NCBI RefSeq assembly: GCF_008831285.2
Contig: NW_022205143.1
Span: 1 to 36,611 of the forward strand
Source: Nymphaea colorata
Lineage: Eukaryota; Streptophyta; Magnoliopsida; Nymphaeales; Nymphaeaceae
DNA length: 36,611 nt
Direction of reading: 5' to 3'
The notes beneath the pieces were generated by a model. It ran no database searches. It was not told where the DNA came from and was given only the letters and a program-made list of their open reading frames with translations. Shown here piece after piece: positions 1-11,564 of the stretch. The translations under genes and the position numbers were made by a program. Position 1 is the stretch's first letter, and each line of letters starts with the position of its first letter.

Positions 1-61
1 CCCCCCCAACCCCAACCCCAACCCCAACCCCAACCCCAACCCCAACCCCAACCCCAACCCC
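1..61. repeat. Left telomere, CCCCAA repeats
   Basis: Nine or so perfect CCCCAA units, preceded by seven C at the extreme end, with no variant repeats. This is the C-rich strand of a GGGGTT telomere as in Tetrahymena-like ciliates. The first coding stop codon (115-117) lies only about 53 nt inside it, which marks the end of a gene-sized macronuclear chromosome, not an internal telomere-like tract. Confidence 0.98.
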
Positions 62-114
62 ATGTTTAATTGAAATTTTAAATATTAAGAATATTTCGAT
101 AAGATTGAGTACGA

Positions 115-621
115 TCAATAATCGATACGATTGGCCCTCTTAAATGCATTCTAAAGCTCGACTCTGCTCAGTTGGCCATCGTGATTCTTATCCATTGAAA
201 AGATAAACTCGATAATCTCCAAATCGTTGGGAACATGATTGCTTCCCATATGCAATAGGGAGCTTTCGATTAGCTTTCTCACCTATCCTCGATCTAAAAG
301 GCCGTCCCTATTTGTATCATATTTCTTAAAGATAAAATCTACAGCCTCCTTTATTTCTTCTGGCTTGTATCCAACTTAGTGGTTTTAGGAGTATGTTTTG
401 TGCTGAGCGAATTTGCTGTAAAGTCCTGAGAACGAACGTTCGTGTTTTTCTGTTGGAGACCTAATAGACTTTTCTCCAGGCTTGATAGGCTTCAGATCGC
501 TGAGTTGTTTCGGCTTAAAGCCAATCGATTTTTTTGAATTTGGGCTATCCTCGGCGGAAGGACTGTTTATTTCTTTGCCGTTGGGTGAGACTGCCTTTTT
601 ATTTTTGCTTGGAGAGTACAT
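115..621 (-). CDS. EF-hand calcium-binding protein, 168 aa
   Basis: Small calcium sensor, complete and intron-free from ATG at 621 to TGA at 115-117 when TAA/TAG are read as Glu. The first ~80 residues are basic and rich in Ser/Pro/Lys. The C-terminal half has two EF-hand loops: DTNRDGLLDRG followed by a TAG codon (283-285) at loop position 12, and DKNHDGQLSRVE. Position 12 is almost always Glu because it gives the bidentate calcium ligand, so this gene directly shows TAG=Glu. The loops have good ligands at positions 1, 3, 5 and 12. Role beyond calcium binding is unknown; the unstructured head suggests a docking or regulated tail. It is the telomere-proximal gene, reading toward the left end. 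Confidence 0.85.
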
Positions 622-686
622 AAGGATATGTCAACTGATATGAATACAATAAAAGTGTTAATAATTACCATATATATGGTATTTGA

Positions 687-3122
687 TCAATTGAATCCCC
701 AACTTTTGGGATTGGATTCGTAGTAAGGCTAGCCAGCTGCAAGGATCCAAGTAAAGCGATGGTGTCCTGGCAAAGATACACTCCATCTGCGATCGGTGAT
801 AGGTGCCTGCTTATACTCCTCAATTTCGGTACCAACCTTATTGCTGTAATCTTCTTCGTTGTTGTGGGAAGTCAGGAGAACCAAATTGCCAAACTTCACC
901 TTGGAAAGGTCGGCAGTAACTGTGTTGTCACGATCACTTGTATTCTCAACTGTCAAGATAACAAGATTGCTCTCAGGATGGTAGTAGAAATATTGAGCAG
1001 ATGTCTTGTTGAGATCTGTTCTTCTTCCGTTCTCCACATTTAGGGATTACAAGCTCTGGCTGATGAGATTCGGCAGCTTTGATGTATAAACTCTCTCAAA
1101 GTCAACTCTCTATGACCCATAGAAAGTCAAGTTGTAAGTATATTCATGGTTTTTCCAGTTACCAGCCACAAAGACAGTGTAAGAACCTGGAGTCAGATCA
1201 ACTTCAAGATCAAGGTTTCTGGATCCTGGGGTAAAAGCTAAATAAAAATAAATTTACCTGCATTAACAAAGACGAATGGCCACCCTCTTCAGTCTTTTGC
1301 AAGACAATATGGAAAGGTGAATACTCATAGTGGCTATTGACAGGGAACAGGCGTTCATCCCACTGACTGACAGTTAAGAAGCCATGAGTATTGTTTCTAA
1401 CCTTGAAGTTATAAGAAGAATAGAAGCCATATCTGTGCTTTGATTGAATGGTTGAAGTATAGTAAGCAGGATTAATGCTGGTGACAAGCACATGACTAAT
1501 GAAGTCTCTCACTTGAACAGAACCCAGCTCAAAAGTACCCTCAGGTCTGAAGCTAATCTTTGACCTCTCCTCCAACGTTCCAAAGCTATTTCTCAACTCC
1601 ATGCTGCCCTTAGCTGTGTAGTTGATCAAAGGATATGAGAAGTTGGGATTAAGACCAACAGTAGCAATCCTTTCGTTTGGAACAGCCAAGACAATTTGGC
1701 CTGAAGCAACAGCTTTCTTGATGATCGATCCAACTTCAGGGTTTTCACTATATAAGATAGAATCTACATTGAGTATTTCTTAACTGCAGCTCCAGTCAAG
1801 TCCCTAAGATAGTGCTATCTGGGCTGAATTCGAGTAAAAGTGTCATATCCTCCGAAGGATTTAGCATATGCCTTTTCAATCAAAGCTGGTGCAAGCTCAA
1901 ATTCACTGTCAGGATTGCTGACAACACCTGCGTTCTGGCCATCGATGAAGGGAGAGTGCTATCAACAGCAATATATCTCCAAACTGAATTAACGAACAAT
2001 CTGATAAGATAAAATCCGTTTCCATTTACTTTTTGATCCTCAATCAGCCTCTTAGTGTTGGCTTATAGTTCTGAGATAGCACTTAAAGTGGAAACAAAGT
2101 GAGGATTGCTGAGAAGGCCTGGGTTGACATCATTGGGATCAACATACTTTCCGAAGCTGACAGTTTTCGCCAGTTCTGCTTGCTTTTTCCAGACAGATTC
2201 CTTAGAAGTATGCTCCCTCCAAGAGAAACTGAAGCGCTTGGGAACTCATAGTCTTTGAAGTCAAAATCGTTCAGTTTTCTTTGTCTTGTTCTATCAACTT
2301 CAAATGGTCTAACAACATCAACAGCGTTGTTGAGAGTGACGTTTTCTTCAGCGAACTTGAAATCTTCAGCAACTTTTTTCCCTTTTCTGATGTTTCCAGG
2401 CTTATTGAACTGATTCTTGAAGGAGAATGGGTGCAAAACTTCAATGTAATTAATTCTTCTCCCTTGGAAGGTTGAACTGGAACAGCAGGAGGTTCAGGCT
2501 TCTTTTCAGGCTGTTTCTCAGGTTGTTTTTAAGGTTGTTTTTGATTTGGATTTACGTAGTTATCCACTTTTTTTGGAGGAAGAACAGGCTGACTCTCGAT
2601 TGGGATGGTATTAATGGTTGGAGCTGGATCGTTTGAAGGAACCAGGATCGAGGGTTATTTTTTGGTATTTAAGGCATTTGGCTTATTTGAAGGATTCACG
2701 ACAACTTTAGCTCCTCCAGAGATGGTAATGGTCGTTTCTTTGCCTCCTTGACTGGTGTTAACATTCTTGCCAGAATCAGTTGACTTATTGACATCAGTTG
2801 TATTTGCTGGCTTATTTTTGCCGGCATCTGATGGAGGAATGACTACTGGTTGGTTTGGCTTTGTTTGGTTGGCTGGCACGGTGACTGGAACATTGGTGGT
2901 GGTTGGAACTTTCGTTTCTGCTGGTTTAGGTTGTTCTGCAGGTTTACCTTGTTCAGTGGGTTTAGTTTCGGCTGCTGGTCTTCTTCTGGGGGGCGGTGCT
3001 CCCATTCCTCCGAAAAGCATGGCATCAAGATCTTTCTCGAAGTTGCCTCTTTTGCGATTGGCGTCGAGAGCTGGCGTAGAATGGATTGATACTTTGATGT
3101 TCGTAGGTGGTTTTGGGTTCAT
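687..3122 (-). CDS. Calpain-like protein lacking the catalytic cysteine
   Basis: N-terminal ~200 residues are Pro/Lys/Gln-rich and low complexity. A calpain protease-core domain follows, including the stretch VWRYIAVDSTLP then FIDGQ, the ELAPALIEKAYAK block and a RDLTGAAVKKYS block. A C2-like beta domain ends the protein (TPGSYTVFVAGNW). In the nucleophile motif, normally QGxLGDCWF, this protein has NPGLLSNPHF, so the Cys is Pro; the His region reads NERIATV, also without His, while the Asn motif keeps LRNSFG. It is therefore expected to be a non-proteolytic calpain, as in some animal CAPN6-type proteins. Introns seen: 2201-2229 (29 nt), 1748-1767 and 1238-1257 (20 nt each). Three further one-base frame changes have no fitting intron, near 2461-2463, 1950-1952 and 1283-1285, all at GGG/CCC runs. 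Confidence 0.8.
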
Positions 3123-3727
3123 CGTCCTCGATATATAATCCTCCGGTAAGCTTTCCTCCTTTCATAATATATCTTAATAAAAATTATAAGGAAACTTTTG
3201 GAGTTTCTATTAAAGCCATACTGAATTTTCAAAATCATTATCTTGCATGGATATGAGAATGGATTAACGATAATTTTTCAGTAACTTATTCGTATATTAT
3301 ATCGATTCTGTAATAATCTTTTTATTATTTTAATTTAATCGTTTTTTTCTCATATGATAGCTTTCATATAACATATTTTGGAGAATTTATGTTCAGATTA
3401 GTCGTATGTTATTTTATTCTTAAAATTCTTTTTTATTTGCGCTTTAAGTTTATTCTGAATGTAAAAGCACCATTGAAGAGATCCTTATTAAATTTGCATA
3501 TTAAATGGTAATTTAAATTTTAACTTTTTTCTTTCAGAGCATTATATATGAATTGAAAAAGAAGAACTCTTATTTAAAATTAAACAAATTTTGAACAACA
3601 AATGGTTTTTATGGCTTATTTTCCCATTCGTTCATACATAAATGTGACCTCATTCAAAAATCACTTATTTTTCATCACTTTTAATCTCATTTTTTTCGAA
3701 TTGTATTATTATAATCCTTCTTTCCAA
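3123..3727. other. Divergent intergenic region
   Basis: About 600 bases between the starts of the calpain-like gene (minus) and the CDPK gene (plus). Strongly AT-rich with many T and A runs. I see no conserved coding sequence, RNA gene or repeat. It presumably holds both promoters. A short open frame upstream of 3728 continues the CDPK frame but lacks family similarity and has the AT composition of non-coding DNA. Confidence 0.5.
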
Positions 3728-5518
3728 ATGGGAAATGTTCCTATCTCTGAGCCAACTTGTTGGCAACCTCACATCTCAACCAGTAAGTCAGATTAACCCG
3801 CTCTCAATTCTATTTAGAATATATAGAACGAATAGCCCACTGACCTTGCCGACAGAATAGGCATGCAATTCAAGACGATGGTTATCGCGTCAAAGAATAT
3901 AATGATGGATAGGCAATTCATATCCGCCAAACCAAATCACATACGAAAAAGCAAAAGACAATCAATAAAAGCTGATCCCGTCGACATAAATCAAATCACC
4001 CTCAACTTCTAAGAAAAGGTCTTACTCCCTGTGTTTCAAGTTTTCACCAGAATGAAAGTTAAGAGGCCCGTATTTGAGATGATTCCAATAGACCTCAAGA
4101 AATTCGTAAAGTTGAAGGTGACGCCAATTACTGACGATTATTAATTAATTTGCGAGGTTGGCAAAGGAGGCTTTGGCTCTGTATATAAAGCCCTTGAAAA
4201 AAAGACCAAATAACTGCGAGCAGTAAAAAAGATTAAGAAATAAGCTATGGACGCATAGTAACAATTAAGTCTGATGAACTAGTTCTAAATTCTTAGTGGC
4301 ATGGACCATCCAAACATCATTAAGCTATACGACATATACGATGATGAATCCAACTTCTATGTGGTGACTGAACTTTGTGAAGGAGGAAACCTCCTCAGCT
4401 ATGTCAACTCATAAAGAATAAGTGAAAATACCATGAGAAATGTGATGGTTCAACTTATGAGCGCCATCCGATATATGCATAGTTTTAAAGTTCTGCATCG
4501 TGACATCAAGCTTGAGAACATTGTACTTGTAAAGAAGGTTCAAGCCAATTGAAAAAATGCAAATAAAGCTGATTGATTTTGGGATTTCCGTTAATCTCAA
4601 TAAAACAAATAGTAATGCTGAACCAATGGGAACATTGCTATATATGGCGCCTGAGAGTCTTGAAGATAATCTGGTGCTTGCATCGGACATATGGAGCTGT
4701 GGAATCGCGCTGTATATGATGGCTACTCGAAAAGTGCCTTACAATTATAAGAATGAAGAGGAACTTATGAGGAAAATCCAGAATGGTGATATAATTCGAA
4801 AAAGTAAGGCATTTTTTAACTTAGATATGCAATCGCTAACAGTAGACCTCAAAATGTTTATTGCTCAACTTTTAGAGAAAAATTCCAAACGTAGGATCAA
4901 TGCTGCTACAGCAATACAAAGCGGTTGGATCAAAAAATAAATGCACATATTCAACATTTCGCAGTCTAAAATGGTAAAAGCTGCGAAAAATTTGCTTGAT
5001 TATGATGTAAAAATGTCTTTATTCAGGCCAAAAACAACCTAGTTTCCATCATCGAATCTTATATCGTCTTTAAGAAAATAAACCAAGATGAACGTCAAAG
5101 ACTTGCATTAATCTTTGAGAAATAGATAAGGACAAAAGTGGAATATAGAAATTGAATATTCAAGCGTTTTTATTCTTAGCATTCGTAGCATTACGATGCA
5201 AAGGAGGTCGAATAGTTGCTTAACGTGATGGACAAAAATAAATCAGGCAAGATAGATTTTAATTAATTCATCATCGCTATGTATAACCGAAGAAAATTGT
5301 TCCAACTTCATTCTTTATAGTAAGCATTTGACTACTTTGATAAGGACAAATCAGGAGAAATTTCAAAAAAATAACTTTAGGAGATTTTATAGGGGATAAA
5401 ACTTGAGGAAGTTGAATACTTGTTTGCAGAACTGGATAAAAATCGTGATTAAAAGATAAGCAAAAGTGAGTTTCTAACATATCTTGGTAATTATTCAATA
5501 ATTGCAGATAAGTTATGA
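3728..5518 (+). CDS. Calcium-dependent protein kinase (CDPK) with N-myristoylation signal
   Basis: Ser/Thr kinase fused to calmodulin-like EF-hands, activated by calcium. The chosen start gives [12 protein letters not shown], a good N-myristoylation signal with a possible palmitoylated Cys, implying membrane attachment. Kinase landmarks: [11 protein letters not shown], the AVKK lysine, [15 protein letters not shown] and DIWSCG. EF-hands include [11 protein letters not shown]+TAA and [11 protein letters not shown]+TAA, where the TAA codons at 5264-5266 and 5372-5374 occupy loop position 12 and so encode Glu; DKNRDEKISKSE is the last; the first hand is degenerate. TAA at 4211 falls in TK(E)LRAVK. 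Introns 4523-4544 (22 nt), 5007-5026 (20 nt) and 5138-5164 (27 nt) restore one frame of 573 aa with no unexplained break, making this the cleanest long gene here. Confidence 0.9.
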
Positions 5519-5724
5519 AGTATGATATGCATATCAGTTTTATCTCAAAAAAATACTTTTCTTCTTTGGTTGGATTGTCAGGAGCCATAAGATGATCCAG
5601 GCTTATTTTTATCTTAGACTTTGGAGTGGAATGGTGATTCTATTTTGATCTCTCATTCCCCAAACTCATGCATATACTGGCCCTTGCAGTGTTTTAGTAG
5701 GGGACTTTAGGGATTTATATTCTT

Positions 5725-6183
5725 TCATGCGGACACTGGGCTATTAGTTTAGTGAGATTTTCTCACTCCGATTGGATTGCAATCTGGCGGTAAGTTTGAT
5801 CTATTCCCAAAAGTGAGTGACTTTAAACGCTAAGCAAGCTCGTTCTTTTACATTTCGGTTTTTTCCAACTGCTATCTAAGTTTTCGATTGATTTCATCCT
5901 GGTTGCTGAGTTGCTGCTTGTAGTTGTTTTCCTGTTCTTTGAGAAACTGAACCTCTTACTTGACGAGTTCGAACTTTGCATCTATTTTTCCTAATTTACT
6001 TGATATTTACCATGATTTATATCTTCCATAGCAATTTTTGTTATTCTCCTTGAGCATGTTGATCTGAGTATATGCAGATTTGATCTCGAGTTTTAACTCG
6101 TCCATTCGTTATTTATCTTGCTAGTTTATCAAAGCGTTCTCTTTGTTCTATCTGCTGTTTGCAGTTTGGCGGATATACCTCAT
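5725..6183 (-). CDS. Small coiled-coil protein
   Basis: Short protein of about 145 aa, nearly all predicted coiled coil: heptads rich in Glu, Lys, Gln and Asn such as KEEVQFLKEQENNYKQQLSN and INRKLREQLEKTE. No domain recognised. A perfect 20-nt intron GTAAATATCAAGTAAATTAG lies at 5991-6010; splicing it gives a good junction (MEDINHGKIDAKFEL), but then needs one extra A in the A5 run (T5 at 6035-6039 on the plus strand). Unspliced, the frame stays open but reads less plausibly. TGA stop at 5725-5727. It sits tail-to-tail with the CDPK gene, about 200 nt away. Centrosomal, ciliary or vesicle-tether roles are all possible. Confidence 0.6.
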
Positions 6184-6254
6184 CGTTATTTTTAAATTTA
6201 TAATTAAATATCCCAAAGCTAACTATAAATGCAAGAGTTTATCTACTATTTCTA

Positions 6255-7275
6255 TCAAATTTGAGGTCCTGGCTGCCCTCCATTAAAGTTGATTAGGCTT
6301 GGATCGAAAGGTTGGCCCTTGAATGGGGATCCCTCTGCGTCCCATGCTTGCTTAAGAGCATTTAGCTGAGTCTATTCCTCAGTTGTCGGCAATCCCATTT
6401 GTTTCCTTTGCTGCTCGTACATAATCTTGCGGATAGCTCCTTGCGTCTAATCATCAAAATCTTGGAGAGGCTTAGTATTGTTGACTTTCGACGTATCAAT
6501 CTCTGGATCTCCCTTAAAAACTGTACTCCATATTTTTTCTTCTGCTTTCTCCAAATTTAGAGTGATGAAGGTTTTGTTTCCCGATTTCTATATTTTCCAT
6601 ATAGATTCAGTTGAATTGATCTTTTCAACAAGTTCTCCATCCACTATCAGCTCACCTGTTTTCTTTTTGATTGAAATCCGATCGTTTTTCAACTTCACAT
6701 CAACCTTTGTTATGCGATTTATACCATTTTGGATGTTAAGCTTGGCTCAACTTATATAGTCACTTCTACTTATCTGATCTATTGGCTCCAACTATACTTT
6801 TCATTTGAGCCTCCATTGTATGTGCTTACGATAGGTTTGATTTATGTTTCTTTTTTGGTTGTTCTGCAACTTCTTAGGTTAAACGGTTTCTACTCAATTT
6901 TTTATTTTTTTATTTATTTTTATGGCTGAACTTGCTGTGCAGGCTTGATGCTGGTTGAGTTACTTTTTTATTTTGCTATTGCTTTGCTTTCGCGGCTTCA
7001 ACTTTCTTATTGAACTCTTCAATCGACTTCTGTGGAACTTTTTTGTAATGCTATTTTTGGAACTGTTCCATAATCCCCAAGATCTTGCATAAAAAAATTG
7101 ATACTAGTTGTTTATTGTATCCTGGAGGGAAGCCCATCTTATCTCCGGGGTCGCACTCATAGAAGAAGTCGGTCTTTCTGAAGAGAAAGTCAAAGAAGGA
7201 TTTCACGAATCCTTATATTCCTCCTACTTCTCTGCAGATTGTCAAGTAAAATTAGTCGAATCTTTGCTGGTTCAT
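6255..7275 (-). CDS. nudC: NudC-family CS-domain cochaperone
   Basis: Nuclear-migration protein NudC, a Hsp90-associated cochaperone that stabilises dynein regulators. The N-terminal NudC domain shows RFDEFYLTICREVGG and the signature FLFRKTDFF. A Lys/Glu-rich linker follows, then the CS (p23-like) domain: KYSWSQ, KNDRISIKKKTGELIVDGEL, WKIEKSGNKTFITLNLEK, and the conserved C-terminal helix with DPEID and RKIMYEQQRKQMGLPTTEE. Introns at 6944-6963 and 6705-6724, each exactly 20 nt, bring the three segments into one frame of 326 codons with no residual break. Start ATG at 7275 follows PRP6 by 73 nt on the same strand. Confidence 0.9.
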
Positions 7276-7348
7276 ATTTTAAATCAATTATAATCTAGAA
7301 GGCTCTTTGGGAAAATATAAAATTGAGAATTATAGATAATGACATCAA

Positions 7349-10059
7349 TCAATCCATAGCGTTAATTTAGGCATCGACTTCATCCATTAGTAACTTTAAT
7401 ATTTGTTTATTCTCCAATTTCCAACCTCCTTGGTTGTCCTTCACTCGAGCCCACTTTCTGCCTTCGAAGTTACCCTATATTTCAAGGAACTCGCGCTATT
7501 TTATCTCCTTTTCACCAACGTAGTTTACCTCCAAAAGTCGAAGATAATATGCCCAAATATCTCCGTTGTTGGGATTCATCTTCAGAGCTTACTCAAACCA
7601 TCTCCTTGCCTTGTCGATCTTATTTTATTTCCAAAAAACTTTGGCAATCGAACAATTTATATGAGGACTTTGACCACAGACTTATATAGCACTGCTTGCC
7701 TTCTTTTTTCTTGTGTTTTCATGTTCAAGCTCAATAGCGATTGCCCAAATTTATGGGTTTTTCGGGAAAGTTTTGATTGCTTTAGCCAAAGCAGACGCTG
7801 CTTCCTTTTTGTACTTCATTTTTCGCTCCAGCTAAATGGACATAATATAAAGTTCCTCACACTTAGGCATTCTTTGAATAGCTTTATCTAAAAATGCTCT
7901 TGCCTTTGAAGCATGCTTGTTTTCAAGCTAAAAATCGATGATATCCTTCCAGATAGCTAAGCAGTCAGGGAAGAAGAATGTTGCTCTTTCGATGATAGCG
8001 AAGGCTTATGAGTACGTGCCTACTTTTTCTTTAATGCGGAAGGCAAGCCTCCAAATATCAATACTTTTGCTCTATTTGAAATATTTTTAGCACAAACTCC
8101 ATGCTGCTTCATATTTCTAATCTTCGTATTAAAGCCGAATCGATTCAAAGATGGATAAACCCTTTGGGTATTAAGTTCTCAATAAACTCAATTATTATCT
8201 TGCCTCTTAACCTTTTTCTACAAGACAAGTATCTTGACTTTTAATAGTCGAATTTACTCGTCTTCTTCTTTTGAGATCCTATCTTTGGCTTCTTATATCA
8301 GTTGCATGGCTGCTGAATAGTTGCCCTCTTTAATCAACTTATTTATGATAACTTTCCAAAAGTCTTTGTCGTTCTCAAAGATCTTTAATGCAAACTTTAG
8401 AGTTTTGTTGATTTCTTCATGTTATTTGTTCATCTTCTTTCGGTTTTAAAATTATATCATTTCCTTCATGAGTTGTTACTTTTGGTCAGTAGGATGCCGT
8501 ATCTGTAGAGAAATCTTGTTGTATAATTACAACCCTTTTATTTTTCATAAAATTTAACATCCTTGTAAAGAACATTGTGTATTTATTATTCTGACAGTCC
8601 GTATCCGACAGATATCTTCACCAACATTTCGCATACGATTAAGCTTTAGCCCCTTTATGCGTATATGGCCTACTATAGCCACTATTCACGAGTAATATTG
8701 GCTCCATTTTTCTTCAAATCTATCTTCCTTTGACCAAGATAGTCTATATTTTTAATTGATGTTAGCAATAGGTTCAACCTTAGACTGTGTTTCTTCAAGC
8801 CGAGCAGCACTGATCCATATTGTTAAGCTAAAGGGTTACACTTTCTTGCTTTATTCAAAACTTTTTGAGCCGATTTATAATCTTCAGTCTTTGCCAGCGC
8901 AAGCCAAAGATCAATTTATTTAGGCAGCGACTCCACAGCTTTATACAATAGCTTTTTGGCCTCTCAACAGTTTCCATCTATATGAGTTCTCTCCAAAGCT
9001 TTACTGACGTTGGGATATTCTCGAGCCTTTTCTTATAATTTTGGATTTCATTTACTTGTTTTAATTTTCTCTTCTTGCAGCATACAGCCAAAGTTTTTAG
9101 CTAGACGGCAAATATCTTAATCCTTCAATAAGTACATCTTTTGATTGATCTGCCTTCTCAATTCTGGAAAGTTATATCCATAGATCTTCACTAAGAGGGC
9201 AACTTTCAATGGCTTTTCTCAGGATCTCTCTACAGTCCTTAAGCTTTCCATCAAGCTATTCCACTCTTGCAGCTGATAACCATATATCTGGGTTCTTTGG
9301 GTTGATGCAATTGCAGATTTCAACAATAATCTTGCTTTTTTGACATCACCAAGAAACTCGGCATCTAGTTTTTGAGAGTTAAGCTGAGTGATATAGCCAA
9401 TTTTATCCACATTTGATTGTCCACTTACAGTACTCTCCAAGTTGTCAAGCTTAGACTTGAGCAGCACCTCTTTGGCTTCGCGAAAATCTTTGATATTTTC
9501 CTCCTATTCACCTGCAACGGTTTTAATTGCTTCTTTTGATGCCAGCAAATTCATGATGACTGAATCAGGAACAGGGGTGTACTTTTCTTTCTTTCTCTTT
9601 TTAATCGAAAGATCGATGCAATCTGGAATGGTTTCCCATTATTATGTCGTTACATTTGCTAGCTCTCGTTTTAAATCAACAAACTTAGCTGTTATTGAGT
9701 TATCGATTTGGGCTTAAGTTTTGGCCTTTTATTACTCTTTAATCTTTATTTTTATCTCCTGCCCCAAAGCCTTTTTCGCAAAAATCGTAAGCTTCTTCAG
9801 CGAGTCTATCCTCGTCATCTAGGTTTCCCTTTGAGAAGAGAGCACCAGAGTATCCTTCCCATTCGTCGAATTTGACTTAAGTATTATAGTTGGCTTATTC
9901 GGCCTCATTTGATTGGATGTTCTTGGGGGCATCTGGTATCCTTGCTGTTCCGATATCACTTCTAGTGATAAAGCCGGTTGCTCCTCGACCTAGCCCTGCG
10001 ACATATCCTGCAGGAGGAGGCCCGAAGTTAGGTTTTTTGGGTGCCCATCTCTCGCTCAT
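7349..10059 (-). CDS. PRP6: Pre-mRNA splicing factor PRP6 (U4/U6.U5 tri-snRNP)
   Basis: PRP6 bridges U5 and U4/U6 snRNPs. The start at 10059 gives [20 protein letters not shown], leading into the diagnostic PRP1_N motif [20 protein letters not shown], then [21 protein letters not shown] and [11 protein letters not shown]. The remaining two thirds are HAT/TPR-like repeats ([63 protein letters not shown]). The C-terminus [20 protein letters not shown] matches the family end, and the ~900-codon span matches the usual length. TAA/TAG fall at family Glu positions, such as T(E)WETIPD and RVE(E)LDGK. The frame changes at least six times without a convincing intron, for example at the A5 run 9780-9784 and near 9312, 9030 and 8960; it is the most broken gene of the window. 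Confidence 0.85.
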
Positions 10060-10148
10060 CTCTTATAATATTAAATAATTAGTATTCAACTCATATTAGA
10101 GAAGTATGGGAGGATTAAATTAAATAAAATTTCCGAGGGAATAAGAAA

Positions 10149-11233
10149 TCAGGCTTCTGCTTATTTTTTTCCAAGCTTTCTGTTCATATATTAATAGTTA
10201 TATGAAAATTTGGTGCATTTTTAGAGCTACTCATACATAGCTTTAAGGCAAGGGATGCTTTAATCTTGTTTAGCCTTTTCAGCATAGCAGAAAAACCTTG
10301 CTTTTTGGCAAGTGTTTACCTCCTCAGCACAAGTTTCGCATATCTTTTCGATTTATCTAGAGATAGTGATGAGTTCGCACTTATTCCTATACATGCTCCA
10401 CATTTTCTAACTGAATTTATTTTGGAGCTTGATGATCTCCTCTTGCTTCTCCTTCAGTTGTTGAATGATCTGATCACTTGGTGAAACCTTCTTCAACAAA
10501 CTTTCGTCATCGTTCTCATCGTTGAGGGTTTCAGCCATATTGCTACGATAGCTGGCTGAAAATATCGGTTGAGTTGCAAGCAGCTCCGATGATGTAATTT
10601 TGAACTGTCGGAATGATCATATGCAAAATTTGCTTAAAATAGTAGTTTACGGCTTTGATTCTTTCAATGCCATATGCTCCTTGCCTAATCTTTACAGTTT
10701 CGCACTGCATTTCAATTTTAGAAAGGTCAGGGCTGGGTTCTGAGATAAGTTTCTCAATCCTGGAGAACAATTTTTTGCGATCAATGAAAAACCCGTTTAT
10801 CTAAGTAAGGAATATATTACAATGTGTTGGGAATCATTGAGCTTTTTAATGTAGTTGATATTCAGTTCGTTTATCTTTTTCAATTTTTAATTTTAAGACT
10901 GTAGCTAAGTGACGCGATTTTATAGCGATTAGATATAGAGTTTTATTCTCCTTTTTTTATTTTATTCTTCCCTTTCAATATACATCGGTTTTTTCTTTTT
11001 TATCCTTTTGTTTTTCATTCTTTTCAGGTGTCCATCGTCACTTTCATATCCTTTCTCCACTTATTCTGGATTAATCGTGACATTGTAATCTTCTGCATTG
11101 TTTTGCTCACAGTCCATGTTGATTGCATTAATAGCCACATCTTCGTTGTCCTACAGGCCTAAAATAGGTGGTTAAGGTGAGCATCCTCCACAAGCTAGGC
11201 AAAAGAAACTCCAGACAAAATTTATTCTTGCAT
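10149..11233 (-). CDS. bZIP-like transcription factor with C-terminal coiled coil
   Basis: A basic stretch (RMKNKRIKKKK ... NKKRRIK) runs into LYIESLENRVTELQSENEKL, the classic entry of a leucine zipper with Leu every seven residues for three turns. The invariant basic-region Asn is not seen at its usual place, so DNA binding is likely but not certain. A 20-nt intron at 10801-10820 (GTAATATATTCCTTACTTAG on the minus strand) joins the zipper to RKKLFSRIEKL. That frame ends with TGA at 10531-10533, overlapping ATG at 10536-10538 of a second frame (129 codons: coiled coil KQEEIIKLQNKFSE, then a Cys-containing helix) to TGA 10149-10151. An 8-nt overlap of two genes is unlikely here, so one protein with a one-base slip is preferred. 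The start is either 11117 (MDCEQNN) or 11233 (MQEEILSGV). Confidence 0.55.
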
Positions 11234-11564
11234 ATTTGTACCTAAATGATTACGGAGATTTAATAAGTAAGTGCGTCATAAGTATGAAACTACTCACGCA
11301 AATTTATCATGGAGAAGATTAGAAAAAGATTAAGAAATCAATAACAAAAGTGCAATGCTGCAAGTGTGGTATAGAGATATCTGTGGAGATTTGATATTTA
11401 TATTATGGCTTGGAAAAGTAGTTGAAACTTTTTTTATTTATTTTTGTGGTTTGCTCATGCGATGCGAAAATTTATAAATCGACCCCAAATTCAAAAATTA
11501 GATAGTCACTAACTTAAATGATGCATTTTTCATCTTTAAATACTTTTGCATAAATGATCAAAAT
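11234..11564. other. Intergenic region between same-strand genes
   Basis: About 330 AT-rich bases between the stop of the acidic protein gene and the start of the bZIP-like gene, both on the minus strand. Short open stretches exist on both strands, including a plus-strand one with a CCKCG motif near 11355, but none shows enough length or similarity to be called. It may carry the bZIP promoter or a longer 5' exon. Confidence 0.4.

Noticed and set aside
2755-3138. 127-codon plus-strand open frame over the start of the calpain-like gene
   Set aside because: It is the complement of the Pro/Lys/Thr-rich N-terminus of the minus-strand gene; its Gly/Val/Trp composition is typical of an antisense shadow.
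3755-3820. A GTAAGT...TTTAG stretch (35 nt) near the CDPK start, considered as an intron
   Set aside because: Reading through with TAA/TAG as Glu keeps the MGN start in frame with the kinase domain; removing 35 nt would break it.
7403-7891. 162-codon plus-strand open frame
   Set aside because: Antisense to the C-terminal HAT repeats of PRP6, which are clearly recognisable on the minus strand.
11290-11420. Short plus-strand frame with a CCKCG motif in the gap upstream of the bZIP-like gene
   Set aside because: Too short, changes frame, and has no partner Cys/His set that would make a zinc-binding domain.
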